From positions 1 through 64,000 of the forward strand of contig JAMPFK010000010.1 of assembly GCA_023664485.1 (NCBI GenBank): a stretch of 64,000 bases of DNA, given 5' to 3'. Under the pieces are notes generated by a model. It saw nothing but the letters and a program-made list of their open reading frames with translations. It did no database searches and was not told the origin of the DNA. Position 1 is the first letter of the stretch; every line of letters starts with the position of its first letter. This document shows positions 32,009 through 42,243 of the stretch, one piece after another. Origin of the DNA: Bacteroides fragilis (GTDB lineage: Bacteria; Bacillota; Clostridia; Lachnospirales; Lachnospiraceae). Position numbers and translations under genes: made by a program.

Positions 32009-32941
32009 ATGGCAAAACAAATTTCTGATGAAACCTATGCGGCGAAATCAAAGATAAAAATGACCACTGCGGATAAGGTATTGAATGGATTCTTTTATAT
32101 AGCCATCACACTTTTCGCCATCCTGTGCCTGCTGCCCTTTATTCTGGTGGTTTCCGCATCTTTGACACAGGAGCAGGCATTAACAATGAATGGATATTCT
32201 TTGTGGCCCAAAGAGTTTTCACTGGACGCATACAGGCTGGTAACGGTAAGCGCCGACATTCCGCAGGCCTATCTGGTAACGATATTCATTACCGTGTTCG
32301 GTACATTTCTGTCCATGTTGTTTACCTGTGCGGTGGCTTATGCCATGAGTGTCAAGAATTTCAAAAGCCGTTCTGCGCTGGCGCTGTTTATCTATTTTAC
32401 CATGCTCTTTAACGGCGGCCTGGTGGCCAATTACCTGTTGATGACGAAGACGCTGCAGCTGCAGAATACGATAGGAGTGCTGATATTGCCTGCTATCTGC
32501 AACGCATGGAACATACTACTTATGCGTAATTTCTTTAACGGAATTCCAGATTCCCTGGCAGAATCCGCCAAGATCGACGGAGCCAATGATATTATCATCT
32601 TATTTAAGATCATCATTCCCATTTCTTTGCCCGGCATCGCAACGATCGGCCTGTTCTATGCCCTGAGTTACTGGAATGAGTGGTATAAATGTCTGTTGTA
32701 CATAGATACAAACCATTCGCAATACTATACGCTGCAGTACCTGATTCAGCGAATCCTGCGGCAGGTGAACTATGCGGCGAGCCAGCCGGCGGAAGCAGTC
32801 GGGCTGAATTCGGTGTCGCTTCCTACTTATGCCTACCGTATGGCGACTGTTGTGGTTTCTACAGGCCCCATTATTCTGCTGTATCCTTTCCTGCAGAAGT
32901 ATTTTGTACAGGGCTTGACCGTGGGCTCGGTGAAAGGTTAA
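32009..32941 (+). CDS. ABC sugar permease, YtcP/CUT1 type
   Basis: 310 residues, six membrane segments, with the EAA loop E-S-A-K-I-D-G-A-N-D-I-I-I-L-F-K-I-I-I-P at about residues 184-203. The first helix region (F-A-I-L-C-L-L-P-F-I-L-V-V-S-A-S) and the C-terminal Y-P-F-L-Q-K-Y-F-V-Q-G-L-T-V-G-S-V-K-G ending are hallmarks of this family. It forms the membrane channel together with the preceding permease and takes substrate from the lipoprotein at 35,615. GGAGG precedes the ATG. Confidence 0.93.
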   Translation: MAKQISDETYAAKSKIKMTTADKVLNGFFYIAITLFAILCLLPFILVVSASLTQEQALTMNGYSLWPKEFSLDAYRLVTVSADIPQAYLVTIFITVFGTFLSMLFTCAVAYAMSVKNFKSRSALALFIYFTMLFNGGLVANYLLMTKTLQLQNTIGVLILPAICNAWNILLMRNFFNGIPDSLAESAKIDGANDIIILFKIIIPISLPGIATIGLFYALSYWNEWYKCLLYIDTNHSQYYTLQYLIQRILRQVNYAASQPAEAVGLNSVSLPTYAYRMATVVVSTGPIILLYPFLQKYFVQGLTVGSVKG

Positions 32942-32984
32942 GATCAGGAGAATTGTTAAAAGCGGCATAAAAGCCGGTAAGCGA

Positions 32985-33026
32985 AAAAGAGTCCCAGGAT
33001 ATCTATACCGCCCTGGGACTTATCTT
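32985..33026. terminator. Bidirectional terminator between convergent genes
   Basis: GTCCCAGG at 32,991-32,998 pairs with CCTGGGAC at 33,012-33,019, with A-rich sequence before and T-rich after. It can serve the permease operon and the opposing regulator gene. Confidence 0.65.
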
Positions 33027-35337
33027 ATGATTTCTGTTTTTCATTCTTCATTTTCCTGCGATAATCGCCAGGCGTCATCCCCGTATGCTTTTTTACAAAA
33101 GTGAAGAAGTAATTTTTCGTGGAGAATCCCAACTTATCGCTGATTTCGGACAGGGGCATATCCGTATCCAGCAAAAGGCTGCAGATAAGGGAAAGCTTCT
33201 TCTGTGTGATATAGGCGGAGAGGGATTCTCCGGTATTATCCTTGAAGATATTCCGCAGATAATTTACGGAAAGATGAACCTGGTCTGCCAGGAAAACCAC
33301 TGACAGTTCGGGATTGTATATATTGTCCTCCACAAGCTGCAGAATTTCTTCAATCAGTTCTTTTTTACTGGAATCGACCTCTTTTGCTTTGGCCAGCTGC
33401 TCGATATCATTCAGGCAGCGTTCCTTCAAACGGGATTCAATGGAATTCAGCGTGCTTTGCTCCAGTGTTTTGTAATCCCAGGTTCCCTGGATGGAGATAT
33501 AGTTCGTCAGTTCCAGCCGCTGGAGGGAAGTAGCCAGCTGCAGGATGCAGCAGAGGATCTGCTCAATATGATAGGTTTCCACAACCGTGACAAAGTCGTG
33601 CACATATTTCGCGGCATCCGCCGGAGCCAGTGATCTGACGGCATTCAGCAGAGCATCTCCTGTCTCGAAAGGATAAATCTCATCCAGAATGGGGGTCAGT
33701 TTCAGGTCCGCAGCCATATGGATGGAACCGTTTCCACTGACAAACCGCTGGGAGAAGGCGTCGTATGCGCTGTTATAGGAAAGAGCCAGTTCCGTCAGAT
33801 CGTCCACCGGGGTTCCAATGCCGGCGGAGAAGGTAATCTTGTAATGCTTCAGGATAAAGCTCTGGGACTGGCGTAACAGCCGGAGGATCTCTTCCGTGTT
33901 CAGCTCATTGAAATTCAGCATGAAGATGACGAAGGGCGATTCTATGTCGATATATTGAACCATGACCGCGGATGAAAGAAGCTCTTCCGTTACATTCTGA
34001 ACGACGTACTTCATCAGGCTGGCTTCCGCATGAATCCCCGACTGTTCGGATGCGGGGGGATCGATACCCAGCAATAGCGCCAGATAGTTCTTTTCGTGCA
34101 GACTGGCATTCAGCGCGTCCAGCTCGGCGGAATGGGGGGTGAAAGAGCCGGATGTGTCTGTCAGCAGGGTCTTTAAAAGTTTTTGATTTTGTTCCTTCCG
34201 ATAGGCATGGCTGATTTCCTGCAGGTCTGTGTTAATCGTCAGAATCTGCTGGTAAGCCTGGGAGAGATAATCGAAGTCATTATGACTTTTCAGCAAGTCT
34301 CTGGGAGGAGTTGCCGGATGGGCAGCGATGTAGGTCTTCAGCTGCCGGAGAGGATTGTAGATGATCCAGCTGAGCAGCAGGGACAGCAGCAGGCCGATCA
34401 CCAGATAGGCTGCGGAATAACGAAACAGGAAAAAGAGCACGGAATTCTCCGGATAAATATACAGATTGCTCAGGCTGCAGATATAGGTAATTCCCAGGCC
34501 GGTATTTTTAATGTATTTTACCGATTTGTGGCGGCCGTCTTCCTGGTAAAGGAAAGAACCTCTGTTTTCCGGACAGGACTGGATTTTCTGGTAGAGCTCA
34601 TTTTCCGTATAGTCTGTGCCGAACAGACCGGGATCGGAGGCGGACATTATCATTCCCGTACTGTTGACCAGGATCATATCGATATATTCGCTTTCTCCCG
34701 GAGAGAGCATATTGCAGTAATCATTATAATCGATATTTACAACCAGCGCGCCCGCTGAATTGTGATAAAAAATTGTGGTGAGGACAGGAACATCATAATA
34801 GGTAACGCCGCTTGTAGTGTAATTGATGGTGCGCGGATAACAGAACAGGGGTCTGATACTGGGCGTCATTTGCTCCAGCATTTCAAAGATCCCGCTGTCC
34901 GTGTGATTGGCGATGGAGGTCCTGCCATTGTGGTCCAGGATAGTTCCGGTCTGAAAATTAATGAAGTAGACAGAGCTTACCATGGAGGTTGACATACGAA
35001 GGGTATCATTGAGATCTTTGGCCTCTAATGCCATGGTGTTATTGTAATTGTTTCCATACAGGATATTCGTTATAGAGGTCATGTTCAATATATTATAGCA
35101 ATAGCTGATGATGGACTTTAAAGTGGTCTGATTGACATTGCAGGCCTGGGTAATGGTATAATCCTGCATATCTTCCAGCGTCTTATTGTAATTCCTGTTT
35201 ATGAACAGAAACAGGATAAGAATGAAAATAAGAAAAATAACACAGGTAGCCAGAAGGTAGGAAGAGAGAACCTTCTTATAATAATCGCTGCCCTGATATT
35301 CCTGTTTCATAGTTCTGATAATGCTTTTGATTCTCAT
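33025..35337 (-). CDS. Membrane-bound sensor/AraC-type regulator
   Basis: 770 residues. One membrane helix at about 25-47, an extracytoplasmic region of ~250 residues (Cache-like, S-S-V-Y-F-I-N-F-Q-T-G), a second helix at about 300-326, a cytosolic linker, and a C-terminal AraC DNA-binding domain (about 672-765: L-S-V-V-F-L-A-D-Q-V-H-L-S-V-N-Y-L and I-S-D-K-L-G-F-S-T-K-N-Y-F-F-T-F-V-K-K-H-T-G-M-T). This one-piece sensor-regulator layout is common beside LplB/YtcP transporters in Firmicutes, where it senses extracellular or binding-protein-bound sugar. It lies between the permeases and the binding-protein gene, on the other strand, and probably activates the latter. Confidence 0.9.
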   Translation of the reverse strand: MRIKSIIRTMKQEYQGSDYYKKVLSSYLLATCVIFLIFILILFLFINRNYNKTLEDMQDYTITQACNVNQTTLKSIISYCYNILNMTSITNILYGNNYNNTMALEAKDLNDTLRMSTSMVSSVYFINFQTGTILDHNGRTSIANHTDSGIFEMLEQMTPSIRPLFCYPRTINYTTSGVTYYDVPVLTTIFYHNSAGALVVNIDYNDYCNMLSPGESEYIDMILVNSTGMIMSASDPGLFGTDYTENELYQKIQSCPENRGSFLYQEDGRHKSVKYIKNTGLGITYICSLSNLYIYPENSVLFFLFRYSAAYLVIGLLLSLLLSWIIYNPLRQLKTYIAAHPATPPRDLLKSHNDFDYLSQAYQQILTINTDLQEISHAYRKEQNQKLLKTLLTDTSGSFTPHSAELDALNASLHEKNYLALLLGIDPPASEQSGIHAEASLMKYVVQNVTEELLSSAVMVQYIDIESPFVIFMLNFNELNTEEILRLLRQSQSFILKHYKITFSAGIGTPVDDLTELALSYNSAYDAFSQRFVSGNGSIHMAADLKLTPILDEIYPFETGDALLNAVRSLAPADAAKYVHDFVTVVETYHIEQILCCILQLATSLQRLELTNYISIQGTWDYKTLEQSTLNSIESRLKERCLNDIEQLAKAKEVDSSKKELIEEILQLVEDNIYNPELSVVFLADQVHLSVNYLRNIFKDNTGESLSAYITQKKLSLICSLLLDTDMPLSEISDKLGFSTKNYFFTFVKKHTGMTPGDYRRKMKNEKQKS

Positions 35338-35474
35338 TTTCCGGCGTCTCCTTCGGAGTGTATTGAATATAATGATGAAAAAGTGTATTAATCTTTAATT
35401 ATTATACCATTTTCCGGTTCCGTTGTAAAAGGGGTATAAATCGTTAAGATAAACTATTTCGTTATTTTATGAAG

Positions 35475-35503
35475 TTGAAAAGGGTAAAATAAGACTATAT
35501 CAT
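35475..35503 (+). promoter_or_regulatory. Promoter of the solute-binding protein gene
   Basis: TTGAAA at 35,475-35,480 and TATCAT at 35,498-35,503, 17 bases apart, give a ~105-base leader. The 277-base gap between the divergent regulator and this gene should hold the regulator's sites, but no clear repeat was found. Confidence 0.6.
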
Positions 35504-35614
35504 AAAAGCACGCCCGAAGCGGGGAGTGTGAAGTCGGATGGATATTGCACAGCCGTATTTGTACATTCTGATGTCCGGGCAAAAAATACATAACAGGAAG
35601 CGAGGAAAAATTTT

Positions 35615-37330
35615 ATGAAAAAGAAATGGGTTGCGCTTACATTAGCGGCAACAATGACTGTAAGCACATTGACGGCTTGCGGCAATTCCAATGAAGCCGG
35701 CGGCACTTCTAATGACGGCGGAACTTCTTCCGGCAGTCAGGAAAGCGCGCAGCAGGATTCAGCGGAAAAAAATACGACGGAAGAGTCTTCTGCAAATGCT
35801 GAAACGGCTCCCGGGGAGACAGTGACCATTAAGTTCCTTCACAAAGGACCGAAACCTGACGGCTGGGATGCGGTTTATGAAAAATATCTGGAAATGACGA
35901 AGGATACCCTTAACATTGAACTGGATGTCAACTGGGTGGAACATTCGGATTACAAAGATAAGCTGAATCTGGAGATTACTTCCGGTTCCGAGTGGGATCT
36001 GGTATTTGATGCATCCTGGGTACAGCTGAAAAATCTGGCTCCGGAAGGTTATTATGCGGATCTGTCCGGGTATTTCAACAATCCTGATGAGTATCCCGGA
36101 CTTGCTAAGGCATTTTCGGCGGAGACGATGGAATCCAACATCTGGTTTGATTCCATGTGTTATATTCCTCTGTTTGAGGTATATGGAAACGGTATCCCCT
36201 GTATCTGGTACAGGCTTGACTGGGCGAAGGAATGGAATATCGGCAACGACGGAAAGATAGAAAGCTATGACGATATGGAAGCCTACTGGCAGGCAGCGGT
36301 GGACAACGGCAAGATCGGATACGGCGCTACGCAGGCCCGTGGTTTCTTCCAGCAGCTTTCCTTAAGAGGCGAAGTGTATCCCGGTTCTGCAGAGGCAGGA
36401 TTGCAGCAGTTTTCCGCAGGCGGTCTGACGATCTGGACCTACAGCAAGGACAATCAGCTGCTCGCTTATGCGGTAGAAGGAGCCGGGGATGAGGCTTTCA
36501 AGGACTTCCCGGAAGGATGGCAGTATGATTTTGGCATGGACAGGTATGAGAAATTCTCAGAGTGGCAGGATGCAGGATATATCGATCCCGATTCTTTAAG
36601 CTGTACGGATGCCGGAACTCCTTTTGAAAGCGGCCTGAGCGCATCTTATGTAGGGACATTGGATGATTATATAGGAATGAAGGATGTAGAGAATACTCTT
36701 GGTGAAGGTTCCGTCGGATTTTTCGTATACTATGATGGAATCCGGAATCAGGAAAAGGGCGCTATCGCGGTAGATTATGCCGGCAATAACGGCTTGTGTG
36801 TTCCGGCAAACTCCGACAAGATTGACTCTACCATGAAGTTTTTGGATTGGCTGTTCGGTTCCCAGGAGGCGCACGACCTGTTCCAGTTAGGTATTGAAGG
36901 TGTGGACTTCCAGTATGGTGAGACGGAAGGAACATATGAGGCGCTGACTTCTTACAGCTCTGATTTCGGCGGCTATGGATGGACATGGAATCCGGAATAT
37001 GCTTTGATTTCTACCGGCTATGATGATGAAGCTCTTGCTTACAGGCAGTATGAGTACGATCCGGAGAGTTTCTCCTCCCTGCCGATCCTTGGTTTCCACT
37101 TCGATACGACGGATATAGATTTATCCACCGCGGTGGCACAGTGTACGGCTGTAACGGATATGGTTTCCACCGTTAAGCTTCACGGCATTAAAACGGACGG
37201 CAATGGCGTTACCTATGATACGATTACGGAAATGCTGAACGCAAATGTAGCTTCCGCTATGGAGAATGGCGGGCAGGAGGTAGTAGATGCCCTTGTAGAG
37301 CAGTTAACTGCGTTCCTTGCTACGAAATAA
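35615..37330 (+). CDS. ABC extracellular solute-binding lipoprotein
   Basis: 571 residues. The signal peptide ends in the lipobox L-T-A-C with the lipidated C22, followed by a low-complexity Ser/Glu/Asn linker (about 24-65). The mature part begins V-T-I-K-F-L-H-K-G-P-K-P and has the two-lobe layout of LplA-type binding proteins that go with LplB/YtcP permeases. It is anchored to the outer face of the membrane and delivers oligosaccharide to the permeases at 31,022 and 32,009. Own promoter upstream and strong terminator downstream. The ligand, probably a uronic-acid oligosaccharide, is inferred from the neighbouring enzymes. Confidence 0.92.
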   Translation: MKKKWVALTLAATMTVSTLTACGNSNEAGGTSNDGGTSSGSQESAQQDSAEKNTTEESSANAETAPGETVTIKFLHKGPKPDGWDAVYEKYLEMTKDTLNIELDVNWVEHSDYKDKLNLEITSGSEWDLVFDASWVQLKNLAPEGYYADLSGYFNNPDEYPGLAKAFSAETMESNIWFDSMCYIPLFEVYGNGIPCIWYRLDWAKEWNIGNDGKIESYDDMEAYWQAAVDNGKIGYGATQARGFFQQLSLRGEVYPGSAEAGLQQFSAGGLTIWTYSKDNQLLAYAVEGAGDEAFKDFPEGWQYDFGMDRYEKFSEWQDAGYIDPDSLSCTDAGTPFESGLSASYVGTLDDYIGMKDVENTLGEGSVGFFVYYDGIRNQEKGAIAVDYAGNNGLCVPANSDKIDSTMKFLDWLFGSQEAHDLFQLGIEGVDFQYGETEGTYEALTSYSSDFGGYGWTWNPEYALISTGYDDEALAYRQYEYDPESFSSLPILGFHFDTTDIDLSTAVAQCTAVTDMVSTVKLHGIKTDGNGVTYDTITEMLNANVASAMENGGQEVVDALVEQLTAFLATK

Positions 37331-37382
37331 ATGATTTCTATAAGAACAGGAAAAGCATGACAGGCGGCTGAAATGCCGATAA

Positions 37383-37426
37383 CCGGAAAAGCGGTGTGTT
37401 TTAGCAGGGCACACCGCTTTTTCCGG
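37383..37426 (+). terminator. Strong intrinsic terminator
   Basis: CCGGAAAAGCGGTGTG at 37,383-37,398 pairs with 37,411-37,426 around a 12-base loop; the descending arm itself contains the T-run. Confidence 0.8.
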
Positions 37427-37493
37427 CGCAGGGGCAGTCTGTGGGAGTGTGGGCAGATGCTGAGATTGGATATTGCGGAAAGGAAAACAGAAA

Positions 37494-40400
37494 ATGAAGG
37501 AAGCAAGGATTGATTTGCTGCAGGAATGGAAACAGGAGAATCTGGGACGGGGAATCCGTTTTTCTTATCCTGAGCCGGAGGAAGCAAGAGGTTTTTATCC
37601 CTGTGGTTTTGTGCGAAAAAATGACAGCGCCGCCGACCTGACAGGATGGCATGGCCTGTTTTTAGCATTGAGGGAGAAAGGAGGCAGGACTCCGGAGGAA
37701 AGGGAGCGGCAGCCGGAACAGGATTGGAAACTGTATGTCACGGTCTTTTTTGCGGAGGAAAACCCTTTGAAGATACAAATCCCCGTGCTTTGGCGCAATG
37801 GAGAGGCTTTTGTGGAGATTCCGTTTACGCGTTTCCCCCAGGAGCTTGCCAGAGGGAATCGCTGGGAATTCGTGACGGCGGTGGAGATTGGCTGGCATTG
37901 CGGTGATGTAGAGCTGACGGAGTGCACCGTCCGGCGCCGCCCCGGCATTTATATTCATATGCCGGTAAAAGGAAGATCCGGAAGTGTGGGAGAACATATA
38001 TATTATCGTGGAGCCGTCTATAATTGCGCGTCCGAGAGCCTGTCGGTGACAACGGAACAGGTATTTGAGGGGTGGGAATCTCTTATGGCCGTTATATGTC
38101 TCGGACAAAGGGCAGAAGAGGCCGGGGCTGCAGCCATAGAGGAGAGTTCTGAGAACCATACGGTGCTGGCGCCAGGGGAATCCGTACCGTTTGCGGTGTC
38201 TGTGACGATACATGATGATATGGTTCCCGGCGGGCATGAGAATACGCTGGTCAGGGTGTATGGACAGGGCGGTATGACTTCATGCCAGGACAGCATAGAG
38301 CTGAAAACGCTCTGCCGTCTTCCGCATCCTTATCTCTACCATAATGCCGCAGGATGGAAGATGACAATGGAGAACATAAAGCGGTATGAACCTTACAGCG
38401 GGGATTACCAGAAGTACCGTAAGGAGGCAGATTCATGGATTGTTACGGATCCGTTGGAAGAACGGCCTTTTTGTTATGAGACTGCGGCGGAGTCGGCGGT
38501 CATGTCTGCGGCTTATCTGTATGCACTGACCGGAGAGAGGGGGTATGCGGAGAAGCTGGCGGATTTCTTCCGGCGTTTTTCCAATCCAACAGATGGATAT
38601 CCGGCCAGGAAGCGGGGATGCAGCCAGTCCTATGTGCAGGAAGGGCATTTTTTTAAGCATCTGGCGGTTTCCTATGACATCATTTATGATTCCGGCGCGC
38701 TTACCCGGGAAGACAAGGCGGCCATGGAGAGGTGTTTCCGGCTGTACATGGAGATGTTGGACGTACATATCCTGGACGGACATATTTCCAACTGGATTCT
38801 GTCGGAATTACAGGGAGCCCTGTTCGCCGCCCTGGCGCTGCAGGATATGGAGAGGGCGCTGAGGTTCGCTTTCGGCAGGGGCGGTATCTTTGAGCAGTTC
38901 CGATATGGGATTTTTAACGATGGATGGTGGCATGAGTGTTCGGTGGGCTACAATACATGGGTATCTTCCATTATGCTTCATACGGTCCATGCCCTGTTGC
39001 CTTTTGGATATAATCTGGTATATACTTATTTCCGTGTACCCTTTAATAAAGAAGTAAGATCTACTTATCAGGGAAAGGCGCCGGCAGTTCCGTTTGGTAT
39101 GTATAACCAGAAGTGGGGAGGTAACCGCAAGTCCGCAGTCTGTATCAAAGATATGTTTGACGCTACGCTGCCCTTCCTTGATTACAGAGGCGTATTGTTT
39201 GGAATCGCGGATTCTGACGAGAAAAAACTGTCGGGTGTTCACTTTGGTTCTACCTATGACCTGGCTTATCATTATTATAAAGATGACCGGTATCTGCCTG
39301 TCATCGCGAAGAATGAGTGCGATGCTGTTTTCGGAAATCCTGAGACACATATGCGGGCGCTGAAAAAGGATGCAGATATGCTGCCTGTGGGAAACGCCTG
39401 TGCGGACAATATTGGACTGGCCATGCTGCGCAGCCGGAAGCCGGGCAGAGAGCAGAGAGAGCAGATTCAGGCAGTGCTGCGCTATGGTTCCCACGGTAAC
39501 GCGCATGGACATTTCGATATTACGGATTTGCTGTCCGTGATGCGCTATGGAAGGAGCTTTTTCAATCCGGAGAACTGTTGGTGGGGATATGCCCATTTTA
39601 TGTACAAATTTTATGTACAGTGTTCGCTGACCAAGAATATGGTTGTGGTAGATGAAAAAATGCAGATTCCCGCAGATTCAAGAAAGATTCTGTGGCATAG
39701 TGAGGAAGGCCTGCAGGCCGCCGGCATCGAGGTGCGGACCAGATGGTCTTACCCGCCCTATGGGGGGATGGTCTACACACAGGACGGACAAACCGCAACA
39801 AAGGAGGAATTACGCAAGCGGTGTAAGATGAATGGATGTTTCCTGCCGATTGTGGAAGGAGAAGGAAGCCCTGGCTATGGGGAATTGACAGGCTTTACGG
39901 AACCCATACTCCAGAGAAGGATTATGGCAGTGACGGATGATTATATTGTGCTGTTCGATTATGTGGAAGGAGAACAGGAGCATTGTTATGACAGCCTGAT
40001 GCAGATAAAAGGTTTTCTTGGGATAGAAGGGGCGGACGTCAGGCAGACGCATCATACGGAGCAGATGAATACTAACCCGGTTTCTGATGCGCAGTTTATT
40101 ACGGACTGTAACTGGTATGAGGCGAAGGGCGGCAGTGTGGCCCGTTTCCGCACGGTATTCACTGAGGAGCATGCAGGGGAGCGTCTGGTCTGCGACAGAT
40201 CCAATTACAATGAGCCGGGCATCCTGAACATGGATGTGCATACGGCCTGGCCAAAACAGACGCAGCAGATGGTGGGCCGGGTAGCAGTCTATGACGGATG
40301 GGCGGCAGACGGAAACGGCTATACGATCCCATTGTCTTACCGTGTGGATTTAGACGGAACAGAGGCTGATTCGGGTGCGTTCGACGGATGGATTTTAGGC

Positions 40401-41102
40401 AGAGGGGAAGTGTCGCTGGACGTAAAGGGAGCTTCCCAGGCGGTTTTATCCTTAAAGCAGGGAATCATGCATAATGAAACCGGAAATCCGGTCAAGACTC
40501 CGCAAGGGGTATTCTGGGGAGAAATCTGTCTGGAGCTGGAAGATGGAACGGTGCTGAATCTGGGCCAGAGCCTCAAGAGGATAGAAGAACAACGTACAGG
40601 GGAAGAAATCGGATTTGGCGGAAGATGGCCGGCGGAAAGAGTCCGGATGGAGAATGTGGATATGGGATATGGCATCGGCAAAGATTATAAAGGCGGCCGG
40701 GTGACGATTGTGGGAACGGAATATCCGTATGCGCTTGGAGCGAGTCCTGTTGACCATGAGAAAGAAAGCCGTATCCTTTTGAATCTGGATGGACTTGGAG
40801 CGGTGAAGCTGTCTGCCTGTGTGGGCGTGGATGCTTTTCCCGGAGATGAATGGCAGAAGCGTAAGACTTATGCCGTGCGCACGCATGGAAAAGTGGGGCG
40901 TTTTGTGACAGTGATCGAGCCTTATGAGGAGGAAGCGGTAATCGTACAGGTGGATGCCGGCGGTCCCGATAAGGTACAGGTGGCGCTGAAAGACGGCAGG
41001 GTACAGGAAATCACTCTGACAGGAATTCGGGAGAATAATCCCCAGGTGACGGCGCGTCTGGTATCAGCGATTGGGCAGGAAGGAGACAGGAGCGTAAAAT
41101 GA
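37494..41102 (+). CDS. Heparinase-II/III-like polysaccharide lyase, 1,202 aa
   Basis: ATG 37494 is chosen (GGAAAGG at 37,478); TTG 37473 has no site. A beta-rich N-terminus (about 1-270) is followed by an alpha/alpha-toroid (about 290-640: E-T-A-A-E-S-A-V-M-S-A-A-Y-L-Y-A-L, S-N-W-I-L-S-E-L-Q-G-A, N-D-G-W-W-H-E-C-S-V-G-Y-N) and a beta-sandwich opening with Y-G-S-H-G-N-A-H-G-H-F-D, the usual layout of heparinase/alginate-type lyases. Near the end, A-L-G-A-S-P-V-D-H-E-K-E-S-R-I-L resembles the NPCBM carbohydrate-binding domain. There is no signal peptide, so it would cut imported uronic-acid oligosaccharide, giving the unsaturated ends that the GH88 enzyme removes. The exact lyase family is not determined. 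Confidence 0.75.
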   Translation: MKEARIDLLQEWKQENLGRGIRFSYPEPEEARGFYPCGFVRKNDSAADLTGWHGLFLALREKGGRTPEERERQPEQDWKLYVTVFFAEENPLKIQIPVLWRNGEAFVEIPFTRFPQELARGNRWEFVTAVEIGWHCGDVELTECTVRRRPGIYIHMPVKGRSGSVGEHIYYRGAVYNCASESLSVTTEQVFEGWESLMAVICLGQRAEEAGAAAIEESSENHTVLAPGESVPFAVSVTIHDDMVPGGHENTLVRVYGQGGMTSCQDSIELKTLCRLPHPYLYHNAAGWKMTMENIKRYEPYSGDYQKYRKEADSWIVTDPLEERPFCYETAAESAVMSAAYLYALTGERGYAEKLADFFRRFSNPTDGYPARKRGCSQSYVQEGHFFKHLAVSYDIIYDSGALTREDKAAMERCFRLYMEMLDVHILDGHISNWILSELQGALFAALALQDMERALRFAFGRGGIFEQFRYGIFNDGWWHECSVGYNTWVSSIMLHTVHALLPFGYNLVYTYFRVPFNKEVRSTYQGKAPAVPFGMYNQKWGGNRKSAVCIKDMFDATLPFLDYRGVLFGIADSDEKKLSGVHFGSTYDLAYHYYKDDRYLPVIAKNECDAVFGNPETHMRALKKDADMLPVGNACADNIGLAMLRSRKPGREQREQIQAVLRYGSHGNAHGHFDITDLLSVMRYGRSFFNPENCWWGYAHFMYKFYVQCSLTKNMVVVDEKMQIPADSRKILWHSEEGLQAAGIEVRTRWSYPPYGGMVYTQDGQTATKEELRKRCKMNGCFLPIVEGEGSPGYGELTGFTEPILQRRIMAVTDDYIVLFDYVEGEQEHCYDSLMQIKGFLGIEGADVRQTHHTEQMNTNPVSDAQFITDCNWYEAKGGSVARFRTVFTEEHAGERLVCDRSNYNEPGILNMDVHTAWPKQTQQMVGRVAVYDGWAADGNGYTIPLSYRVDLDGTEADSGAFDGWILGRGEVSLDVKGASQAVLSLKQGIMHNETGNPVKTPQGVFWGEICLELEDGTVLNLGQSLKRIEEQRTGEEIGFGGRWPAERVRMENVDMGYGIGKDYKGGRVTIVGTEYPYALGASPVDHEKESRILLNLDGLGAVKLSACVGVDAFPGDEWQKRKTYAVRTHGKVGRFVTVIEPYEEEAVIVQVDAGGPDKVQVALKDGRVQEITLTGIRENNPQVTARLVSAIGQEGDRSVK

Positions 41103-42208
41103 ACAGGGAGTTTTCTTATTACAGGTTTTTTCGGGAACTATATGGTAAAAGGGGGCAGAAATATGCCTTTTTGGCAAAGACTGTCGGGGAATTTGAGCAG
41201 TGGAAGGGAGCGTTCCGGCAGGAGATTGGGGAGACATTCGGGCTGAAGGGATTGGAAGACATCTGCAGGCAGTGCGGTTTACAGGAACGGTTTCTGGAGG
41301 AAGTGCAGCGCAGGGAAGCCGTGAAGGAGAAGGGATATACCAGAGAGAAATATGTCATGGAAACCCTCCCTGGGGTATTTATGCCGTTTTATGTATTGAT
41401 TCCGGCAGATATAAAACCGGATGAAAAACGTCCGGCCGTGATTGCTCTGCCCGCGCATGGGGCCAATAAAGATACTGTTGCTGGCGTTTTCTCCTGTCCC
41501 GAAGTGGAAGAGAAGCTGATGCGGACGCCGGAAGAAGCTTACGGTAAAGCGCTTGTGCAAAAAGGCTGTATTGTAATTTGCCCGGATCCGCCGGGATATG
41601 GGGAAAGAATAGAAGATTTTTCCAGTGAAGACCGGTCGTTTGCATCGGAGCTGAAAAGAAATCCATTGGGATCTTCCTGCAAGGATCTGGCCCAGACAGC
41701 AGAAGCATTGGGGCTAAGCCTGACTGCTTTGGTCATTTGGGATCTGATGAGATTAGTGGATTTTGTACAGAGCTATGAGAAAGTGGACAGCAGGGAGATT
41801 GGATGTGTCGGTTTTTCTGGAGGGGGACAATATGCCATGTGGCTGGCAGCCATGGACGACAGAATCGGCAGAGCGGCGGTCAGCGGATATGTGCATGGAT
41901 ATTATGACAGTATCCTGGATACGCATCTTTGTCCCTGCAACTATGCCCCCAATCTCTGGCTGATGGGGGATATCAGCGATATATGTTCCCTGATTGCGCC
42001 GCGCCCGCTTTATATTGAGAACGGAATCCATGATGTGGAAAACGGCCTGAAAGGGATTGACGGGCCGAAGGAACAGGTCGAAAGAATACGGAATGCGTAT
42101 CGATTGTTTGGCAAAGAAGAACTGCTCATACATGAGGTATTTGACGGTGGGCATATGTGGTATGGCGGCTGCCTGGGAAACGGATTTTTTCACAATACGA
42201 AGTGCTGA
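41099..42208 (+). CDS. Alpha/beta-hydrolase, carbohydrate-esterase-like
   Basis: 369 residues, overlapping the lyase gene by 4 bases (ATGA), so translationally coupled. A-V-I-A-L-P-A-H-G-A-N-K forms the oxyanion region, C-P-D-P-P-G-Y-G-E-R is typical of the acetyl-xylan/dienelactone-like group (Abhydrolase_7), G-F-S-G-G-G-Q at about 239 is the nucleophile elbow, and F-D-G-G-H near the C-terminus gives the catalytic His. Cytosolic. It probably removes acetyl or methyl esters that block the lyase and GH88 steps. Confidence 0.85.
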   Translation: MNREFSYYRFFRELYGKRGQKYAFLAKTVGEFEQWKGAFRQEIGETFGLKGLEDICRQCGLQERFLEEVQRREAVKEKGYTREKYVMETLPGVFMPFYVLIPADIKPDEKRPAVIALPAHGANKDTVAGVFSCPEVEEKLMRTPEEAYGKALVQKGCIVICPDPPGYGERIEDFSSEDRSFASELKRNPLGSSCKDLAQTAEALGLSLTALVIWDLMRLVDFVQSYEKVDSREIGCVGFSGGGQYAMWLAAMDDRIGRAAVSGYVHGYYDSILDTHLCPCNYAPNLWLMGDISDICSLIAPRPLYIENGIHDVENGLKGIDGPKEQVERIRNAYRLFGKEELLIHEVFDGGHMWYGGCLGNGFFHNTKC

Positions 42209-42243
42209 CAGCGCAAATCGTCTGCTTTTGCGGATGGAAAAAG

